Of a stretch of 64,000 nt of DNA, positions 57,723 to 64,000 are shown piece by piece. The position numbers and the translations under genes are program-made. The stretch's first letter is position 1. Every line of letters starts with the position of its first letter. The notes beneath the pieces were generated by a model, which saw nothing but the letters and a program-made list of their open reading frames with translations, was not told where the DNA came from and ran no database searches. The DNA comes from Streptomyces lucensis JCM 4490 (lineage in GTDB: Bacteria; Actinomycetota; Actinomycetes; Streptomycetales; Streptomycetaceae): the NCBI RefSeq assembly GCF_014650035.1, contig NZ_BMUE01000003.1, positions 434,001 to 498,000 on the forward strand. Direction: 5' to 3'.

Positions 57723-58069
57723 CGCGGTGTCCCCCTCTTTCGGTTGAAGCCTCAACTCTACGTCGCACAGGCCCGATCGGAGACGGACGATGCCCCCGTC
57801 CAGAGGAACGGTGGGCCGCGTGTTCGATACGGTCCGCGAGTACGCCGGAGGATTCCGGGCCTCGACGCGCGCGCCCGGGGACGGCGCCGGGGCACGGGGC
57901 GGACACAGCATGTTCGAAGCGGCCACCGGGGAACCCCGCTCTCCGGTCCTGGTCGTTTCGCCCCCGTCCAGGTGGAAACCTGCAGCTCCGCGCGGTGTGC
58001 GGAGTCGTGACAAGGGCCTTCACCTCGCATTAGGGTGCGCGCCGATGGACGAACCACTGGGAGGCACAG
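57723..58069. other. 347-base gene-free region
   Basis: Apart from the oxygenase promoter and inverted repeat at its left edge, I see no convincing gene. A weak open frame on the plus strand (57790-58089) has amino-acid composition typical of noise. The right end carries ATTAGG, a possible -10 box for the gene at 58070. The middle holds GC-rich sequence without a clear hairpin. Confidence 0.5.
57743..57756. promoter_or_regulatory. Inverted repeat GTTGA-N4-TCAAC near the oxygenase promoter
   Basis: A perfect 5+5 palindrome next to TAGAGT (minus strand), a -10-like hexamer, about 20 bases upstream of the oxygenase start. It could be an operator for a MerR- or TetR-type regulator not encoded nearby. 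Confidence 0.4.
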
Positions 58070-58933
58070 ATGGCCGGGACGGACGATGAGGCCGTCGCCG
58101 CCGCTGACGATGCGCTGTACGTGCTGACGGCGGTGCTGCTGACGCCGGCGCAGTTTCCGAGCGCGCTGGGTGACGACTACCCGGAGGCGTGCGCGGCGCT
58201 GGGGCTGCCGCCCCGCGCCGACGGGTACGGCCTGGTGCTGGGCCAGGACGGCGACGGCGCCCGCTGGACGGTCGTCATCGACGACGTCTCGCTGGTCGCC
58301 GTGGCGATCGCTTCCTGGGACTGCGGCATGGAGTACGAGCTGTCGCCGGACGAGCGTGCGGTCGTGACCGCCCTGCCGGGCTGGCCCCTGGCCGTCGCCG
58401 TGGCCGCGCCCGGCGTCCCCGCGCCGCACGACCCGGCGCCCGAGTCGGCGGACCAGGTTCCGCTGAGCCCGCCGGACACCAGTACCTGGGGGCCCGCCCA
58501 GCGGCGACTGGGCGCCGACGAGATCGCCCTGCAGTGGGCGGTGTGGCGCGAGCAGATCGACCCCGGCGACTTCTCCTCGCCGGGTGAGCGGGCGGAACCG
58601 GAGCAGCGGACCGCGGAGCCGGCGGAGTCCGTCCGGGACGGCGTGGAGGATGGGCCGGCGAGTGGGCACCAGGGGGTCCGGCGGGTGCTCGCCGAGGCCC
58701 GTGCCTACGTCGACTCACCGCCGCCGCTCGGCCGGGTGCGCTCGTCGTTCGCGCCGGGCGACGCACGCACGCTGCGCGCCGACGGTCCCGGCTGGTCGAT
58801 CGTGGCGCGCACCGACGACATCGCGTTCGTGCTGCTCGACGAGGAGCCTGGCGAGGTCCTGCCGATCGGCCGGGGTCCCGAACTGCCGGGACTGCTGGAA
58901 GCGCTCGACAAGCTGGCCGTCCGGCCCCTGTGA
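58070..58933 (+). CDS. Hypothetical cytosolic protein
   Basis: A 287-residue soluble protein starting at ATG 58070 with GGGAGG upstream. Residues 1-110 and 205-287 look like globular alpha/beta parts (ALGDDYPEACAALGLPPRAD, then WSIVARTDDIAFVLLDEEPGE), joined by a Pro/Glu-rich linker. The two ends share an acidic, beta-strand-rich character, possibly a duplicated domain. I do not recognise the family. A strong hairpin follows the stop. Confidence 0.75.
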   Translation: MAGTDDEAVAAADDALYVLTAVLLTPAQFPSALGDDYPEACAALGLPPRADGYGLVLGQDGDGARWTVVIDDVSLVAVAIASWDCGMEYELSPDERAVVTALPGWPLAVAVAAPGVPAPHDPAPESADQVPLSPPDTSTWGPAQRRLGADEIALQWAVWREQIDPGDFSSPGERAEPEQRTAEPAESVRDGVEDGPASGHQGVRRVLAEARAYVDSPPPLGRVRSSFAPGDARTLRADGPGWSIVARTDDIAFVLLDEEPGEVLPIGRGPELPGLLEALDKLAVRPL

Positions 58934-58935
58934 GC

Positions 58936-58991
58936 CCGGCCCCGCGCGGCCGGAGGAGCCGGCGCGGCCCGCGCGGCCCGCGCGGGGCCGG
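58936..58991. terminator. Strong 14-base-pair terminator hairpin
   Basis: CCGGCCCCGCGCGG (58936-58949) pairs perfectly with CCGCGCGGGGCCGG (58978-58991). It lies between two convergent genes and can serve both. Confidence 0.75.
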
Positions 58992-59079
58992 ACACCCGGT
59001 GCCGCGCGTCTGCGCGGTACCGCGGACAGGCGGGTGCGCGCTGACCTGCCACCGGGCACCCCGGCCGTACGCCGTCGCC

Positions 59080-59262
59080 TCAGCGGCCGATCTCCTTGCG
59101 GGTGACCCTGCGCAGCCTGCGCCGCTGCGAGGGGTCCAGGGCCAGGTAAGCGGCCACCGGGACGCCCACGACGACCAGGAACGCCACCCACCAGGGCAGC
59201 CATATCAACAGGATGAGCCCGACCGCCACACCGCCGACGGCGATCTTCGCGCTGCTCGACAT
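59080..59262 (-). CDS. Small two-helix membrane protein
   Basis: A 60-residue membrane protein from ATG 59262, with AAGGAGG at an ideal distance. Residues 7-40 are one long or two short hydrophobic segments (VAVGLILLIWLPWWVAFLVVVGV), followed by a basic tail, RRRLRRVTRKE. Unknown function; the strong ribosome-binding site argues that it is real. Confidence 0.75.
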   Translation of the reverse strand: MSSSAKIAVGGVAVGLILLIWLPWWVAFLVVVGVPVAAYLALDPSQRRRLRRVTRKEIGR

Positions 59263-59470
59263 GAACGTCGCCTCCTTCACGGCCTCTGCCGCTCCTCGAT
59301 CTGAGAACGGCCGCCCGCCCCCCGCGGTTCCGGACGCCCACCCTGAGGCGCCCCTGAGGCGCACCCCTAATGGTGCCTCAGGTCCTCGCGGGGCGATCCT
59401 CCCCGGCGTCCTGCACCCTCGGCCACTCCCACCCGGGCCGTGGCGGACCGGCGGCGCGCCCGCCTTCACC

Positions 59471-59752
59471 GTGCTCGACGAGGAGTGGGAGCCGGAGGAC
59501 GCGGCTCTGGCACGCGCGCGTGCGGCCCTGGAGAGGGCCTGGGAGACCGGCGACCGGCCGGCGTTCCGCAGGAGCGGCGACAGGTGGACGGCGCCGGACG
59601 AGCAGGTGCAGCTGCGTCTCGGCCGGGACGGCCGCTGGTGGCCGTACCGCCGGGAGGACGGCCGATGGGCTCCCGCGGCCGGAGCGTACCGCGATCCGGC
59701 GACGGCCCTCGCCTCGGCGCGGTTCGGCCCGGACGGGGAGGCCGCCTCCTGA
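59471..59752 (+). CDS. Small hydrophilic protein
   Basis: About 93 residues from GTG 59471, without a good ribosome-binding site; a longer start (ATG 59261 in the same frame) is possible but would overlap the small membrane gene. The sequence is protein-like and Trp/Arg-rich (LDEEWEPEDAALARARAALE, later GRDGRWWPYRREDGRWAPAAG), with a WPYR/WAP pattern resembling an SPOR- or KTSC-like surface. No family recognised. It ends before a terminator shared with xylA. Confidence 0.55.
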   Translation: MLDEEWEPEDAALARARAALERAWETGDRPAFRRSGDRWTAPDEQVQLRLGRDGRWWPYRREDGRWAPAAGAYRDPATALASARFGPDGEAAS

Positions 59753-59758
59753 GGGCAG

Positions 59759-59795
59759 GGCCGGGGAGACGCGGTGCGTGCGTTTCTCCCCGGCC
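59759..59795. terminator. Bidirectional terminator between small gene and xylA
   Basis: GGCCGGGGAGA (59759-59769) and TCTCCCCGGCC (59785-59795) form a perfect 11-base-pair stem with a 15-base loop, serving the convergent genes on both sides. Confidence 0.75.
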
Positions 59796-59814
59796 TCCTG
59801 CCACGGCGACCCGC

Positions 59815-61040
<1,226 letters not shown>

Positions 61041-61105
61041 GCGCACCTCTGGGAAGAGACAAACCGTCTTTGTCCCGCTGAGCCGCGAAGAAGAGGGAGA
61101 GCCCG

Positions 61106-62566
61106 ATGTCAGCAGCCGAGGGTCCGCTCGTCGTCGGCGTGGACACGTCCACGCAGTCCACGAAGGCGCTGGTCGTCGACGCGGCCACGGGACAGGTGGT
61201 GGCGAGCGGCCAGGCGCCGCACACCGTGTCCTCGGGCGCGGGCCGGGAGAGCGATCCCCGTCAGTGGTGGGACGCGCTGTGCGAGGCGCTGCGCCAGTGC
61301 GGTGACGCGGCGCACGAGGCGGCGGCCGTGTCGATCGGCGGCCAGCAGCACGGCCTGGTCACCCTGGACGAGCGCGGCGAGCCGGTGCGGCCGGCGCTGC
61401 TGTGGAACGACGTGCGCTCGGCCCCGCAGGCCGGCCGTCTCGTGGCGGAACTGGGCGGCCCCAAGGCCTGGGCGGAGCGCACCGGCAGCGTTCCGGGGGC
61501 GTCGTTCACCGTCACCAAGTGGGCCTGGCTGGCGGAGAACGAACCGGAGGCGGTCCGCGCGGCCAGGGCGGTACGGCTCCCCCACGACTACCTGACGGAA
61601 CGCCTGACCGGGCAGGGCACGACCGACCGGGGGGACGCCTCCGGCACCGGGTGGTGGTCCTCGGCCACCGAGGCCTACGACGAGGAGACGCTCGCCCACG
61701 TGGGCCTCGACGCGGCGCTGCTGCCCCGCGTGGTGCGTCCCGGAGAGGTCGCCGGGACCGTGCGCGACGGCCATGACCTGCCGTTCTCGAGGGGCACCCT
61801 GGTGGCGCCCGGCACCGGCGACAACGCGGCGGCGGCTCTGGGGCTGGGCCTGCGGCCGGGCACCCCGGTGCTCAGCCTCGGCACGTCCGGCACGGTGTAC
61901 GCCGTCTCCAGGCACCGGCCGGCCGATCCGACCGGCACGGTCGCGGGCTTCGCGGACGCGCACGGGGACTGGCTGCCGCTGGCCTGCACGCTGAACTGCA
62001 CGCTCGCCGTGGACCGCGTCGCCGCCCTGCTGGGCCTGGACCGGGAGGCCGTGGACCCGGGCGGCTCGGTGACGCTGCTGCCCTACCTCGACGGCGAGCG
62101 CACCCCGAATCTGCCGCACGCCTCGGGCCTGCTGCACGGACTGCATCACGACACGACCGCCGGCCAGTTGCTGCAGGCCGCGTACGACGGCGCGGTGCAC
62201 GCGCTGCTCGGCGCCCTCGACCTGGTCCTGGACGAGGACGCCGACCGCAGCACACCGCTGCTGCTGATCGGCGGCGGGGCACGGGGCAGGGCCTGGCAGG
62301 AGACCGTGCGCCGGTTGTCGGGGCGGCCCGTGCAGATTCCGGAGGCCCGGGAACTGGTCGCCCTCGGAGCGGCGGCGCAGGCGGCCGGGCTGCTGACCGG
62401 GGAGGATCCGGCGGCCGTGGCCCGCCGTTGGAACACGGCCGCGGGCCCGGTACTGGACGCCGTGGAGCGGGACGGGGCGACACTGGAGCGGATCACCGGG
62501 GTACTCTCCGACGCGGCCCCGCTGCTGGAGCGGGGGGCCGGGGCCGAGCCGCGCACCCGGGACTGA
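61106..62566 (+). CDS. xylB: Xylulokinase
   Basis: A 486-residue FGGY kinase. VGVDTSTQSTKALVVDA near the N-terminus is the phosphate-1 loop, SIGGQQHGLV binds sugar, GTGDNAAAALG carries the catalytic Asp, SLGTSGTVYAVS is the FGGY-type phosphate-2 region, and GGGARGRAWQ binds adenosine. It phosphorylates D-xylulose for the pentose phosphate pathway. GAGGGAGAG precedes the ATG. The ROK gene follows by 27 bases. Confidence 0.95.
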   Translation: MSAAEGPLVVGVDTSTQSTKALVVDAATGQVVASGQAPHTVSSGAGRESDPRQWWDALCEALRQCGDAAHEAAAVSIGGQQHGLVTLDERGEPVRPALLWNDVRSAPQAGRLVAELGGPKAWAERTGSVPGASFTVTKWAWLAENEPEAVRAARAVRLPHDYLTERLTGQGTTDRGDASGTGWWSSATEAYDEETLAHVGLDAALLPRVVRPGEVAGTVRDGHDLPFSRGTLVAPGTGDNAAAALGLGLRPGTPVLSLGTSGTVYAVSRHRPADPTGTVAGFADAHGDWLPLACTLNCTLAVDRVAALLGLDREAVDPGGSVTLLPYLDGERTPNLPHASGLLHGLHHDTTAGQLLQAAYDGAVHALLGALDLVLDEDADRSTPLLLIGGGARGRAWQETVRRLSGRPVQIPEARELVALGAAAQAAGLLTGEDPAAVARRWNTAAGPVLDAVERDGATLERITGVLSDAAPLLERGAGAEPRTRD

Positions 62567-62593
62567 GCGGCAGACACCAGAATCGACGGAGGC

Positions 62594-63802
62594 ATGACCG
62601 CACCGCTGCACGAGACCCGCACGCCGGGCGCCGGCCGGGCCCTGCCGGACACCCAGCAGGGCATGCGCCGGCGCAATCTCGCCCGGGTGATGCACGCCGT
62701 CAGCGCCGAGGGATCGCTGTCACGGGCCGCGGTCGCCTCGCGCATCGGCCTGACGCGGGCGGCGGTGTCGACCCTGGTGGACGAACTGATCCGCTGGGGA
62801 CTGCTGGAGGAGCTGGGCCCGGAACGGCCGGGCAGAGTGGGCCGGCCCGGATCGGCGCTCGCGGTGAGCGGCCGCGGTCCGGCCGGGATCGGCGCGGAGA
62901 TCGGCGTCGACCATCTCGCGGTGTGCGCGGTCGATCTCCGCGGCGCGGTCCGTGCGCGGGCGGTCCGGCACAGCGCCAACCGGGGGCGTGCGCCGGAGCC
63001 TGTGATCGAGGAGCTGACCGGGCTGATCCGCCGGGTGGCCGCGGACGCGGAACGGGAGGACCTGTGGCCCGCCGGCATCGCCGTCGCCGTTCCCGGCCTC
63101 GTGGCCCGGGACGGACGGACGGTCGTCCGGGCCCCGAACCTCGACTGGCACGACACGGACCTCGGCGTCCTCCTGCCCAGCGGATGGCCGCTGACCGTGG
63201 ACAACGAGGCCAACTTCGGAGCGCTCGCCGAACTGTGGCTCGGTGACGGCACCCCCCGTGACTTCCTGCACGTGTCGGCCGAGATCGGCATCGGCGCCGC
63301 CGTCGTCGTGGACGGCGGGCTGCTGCGCGGCACCCGTGGTTTCGCGGGCGAGCTGGGCCACATACCCGTGCGGCCGGACGGCCCCGCATGCCCCTGCGGG
63401 GGCCGCGGCTGCCTGGAACAGTACGCCGGCGAGGAGGCCGTGTCGCGGGCGGCGGGACTCGAACCGCGCGAGGACCTGGTCGGGCTGCTCGCGGAGCGGG
63501 CCGAGGACGGGGACGCGGACGTACGGGCGGCCCTGCGGGACGCCGGTACGGCGCTCGGCATAGCCCTGACCGGGGCGGTCAACCTGCTCGACCCCGAGAC
63601 GGTGGTTCTGGGCGGCGCCCTGGCCGGGCTGTCGCCCTGGCTGCTGCCGTCCCTCGAGACGGAGCTCGCCGAGCGCACCGCCGGCCCCGCCTGCCCGGTG
63701 GCGGTGTCCACGCTGGGTCCGCAGGGCCCGCTGCTGGGCGCGGCGCACTCCGTCGTCAGGGCGGTGCTGGACGACCCCGCGGTGGTGGCCGGACGGTCCT
63801 GA
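62594..63802 (+). CDS. ROK-family repressor, probable XylR
   Basis: A 402-residue ROK regulator. Residues 18-80 form a winged helix (LARVMHAVSAEGSLSRAAVA, RIGLTRAAVSTLVDELI). The ROK domain has VDNEANFGALAE and the zinc motif CPCGGRGCLEQY, with GGVHIP-like glycines replaced in the usual regulator way. ACGGAGG precedes ATG. It is placed directly after xylB, so it most likely represses xylA and xylB and is released by xylose. Confidence 0.92.
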   Translation: MTAPLHETRTPGAGRALPDTQQGMRRRNLARVMHAVSAEGSLSRAAVASRIGLTRAAVSTLVDELIRWGLLEELGPERPGRVGRPGSALAVSGRGPAGIGAEIGVDHLAVCAVDLRGAVRARAVRHSANRGRAPEPVIEELTGLIRRVAADAEREDLWPAGIAVAVPGLVARDGRTVVRAPNLDWHDTDLGVLLPSGWPLTVDNEANFGALAELWLGDGTPRDFLHVSAEIGIGAAVVVDGGLLRGTRGFAGELGHIPVRPDGPACPCGGRGCLEQYAGEEAVSRAAGLEPREDLVGLLAERAEDGDADVRAALRDAGTALGIALTGAVNLLDPETVVLGGALAGLSPWLLPSLETELAERTAGPACPVAVSTLGPQGPLLGAAHSVVRAVLDDPAVVAGRS

Positions 63803-63943
63803 CGCCTTCCGCCGGAGCTCACATCCCCACCGGCGTACCGGGCTGACGTCCTACAACGGAGCCCCCTGTGGCCGCTCGGTGGCCGCCGGGCCCTTCCCGC
63901 CGAGGCGCCCCCCTGTGCACCACCCGTCCGACGCGACGTGACG

Positions 63944-64000
63944 GTGTCACGGGCTCGGCCCGACGACGCGAGTCGCAGTGTCACGGACTCGGTCCGACGA
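63944..64000. repeat. Direct repeat at the right edge
   Basis: GTGTCACGGGCTCGGCCCGA (from 63944) recurs as GTGTCACGGACTCGGTCCGA (from 63978), at a 34-base period and with two mismatches in 23 bases. Each copy is itself partly palindromic (CTCGGCCCGA and similar). The array may continue past the window edge. No gene is seen from 63803 to the end. Confidence 0.6.

Noticed and set aside
57790..58089. A small plus-strand gene in the 347-base gap
   Set aside because: No ribosome-binding site, noise-like composition, and it runs into the start of the better-supported gene at 58070.

Overview
The window is very GC-rich, dense, GTG-start-rich actinobacterial DNA, and it fits a Streptomyces chromosome. 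The evidence is the third-position GC bias, a conservon (cvnA-B-C-D), DUF5709, DUF5997 and DUF6397 proteins, a type B L31 protein without zinc ligands, and many apparently leaderless starts. I saw no tRNA, rRNA, CRISPR array, insertion sequence or phage gene.

Layout. 0-6 kb: a FUSC-type membrane protein (cut by the window edge), an Lrp/AsnC regulator, a DHA2 MFS exporter, a LysR-like protein lacking its DNA-binding domain paired head to head with a DUF5997 protein, and a LuxR regulator. 6-26 kb: a large minus-strand block that I read as an NTP-dependent conflict (defence or self-surveillance) system. Its upstream part encodes a TPR-CHAT caspase-like protease, a ParS/Xre-like antitoxin with an extra N-terminal domain, a RES-domain NAD-targeting toxin and a macrodomain protein. 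Its downstream part is an 11-gene, almost gapless operon: a 71-residue protein, vWA, PP2C phosphatase, protein kinase, radical SAM protein, coiled-coil protein, Clp/Hsp100-like AAA+ ATPase, degenerate Hsp70-like protein, zinc-ribbon TRAFAC GTPase, GAP1-like protein and a membrane-anchored TRAFAC GTPase. 26-29.5 kb: a membrane/coiled-coil protein, YjbQ, a flavin monooxygenase and an MltG paralogue. 29.5-32 kb: an ABC exporter with its MarR regulator. 32-38.2 kb: secreted hydrolases (PNGase A-like, M1 peptidase, PGRP-type amidase, L,D-transpeptidase). 38.3-42 kb: a heterodimeric ABC exporter with complementary degenerate ATP sites. 42-47.4 kb: DUF5709, L31B, a YdjM-like hydrolase, a Ski2-like helicase and TesB. 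47.4-54.7 kb: DUF6397, an extra Roadblock protein, an F420/PPOX enzyme, the conservon and an MHYT protein. 54.8-59.8 kb: a methyltransferase, an alpha/beta hydrolase divergent from PadR across a perfect operator, an MpaB-like oxygenase and small proteins. 59.8-64 kb: a xylose locus (xylA, xylB, ROK regulator).

How the parts may work together. In the 6-26 kb block, kinase, phosphatase and vWA genes look like a sensing and switching layer. The paired GTPases with GAP1 and the Hsp70/Hsp100-like pair look like an NTP-dependent gating and remodelling layer. CHAT and RES look like the damaging effectors, held by the antitoxin. This division of labour is inferred from domain families and operon structure and has not been shown experimentally. 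The individual domain families are known; the complete combination is the most interesting object in the window.
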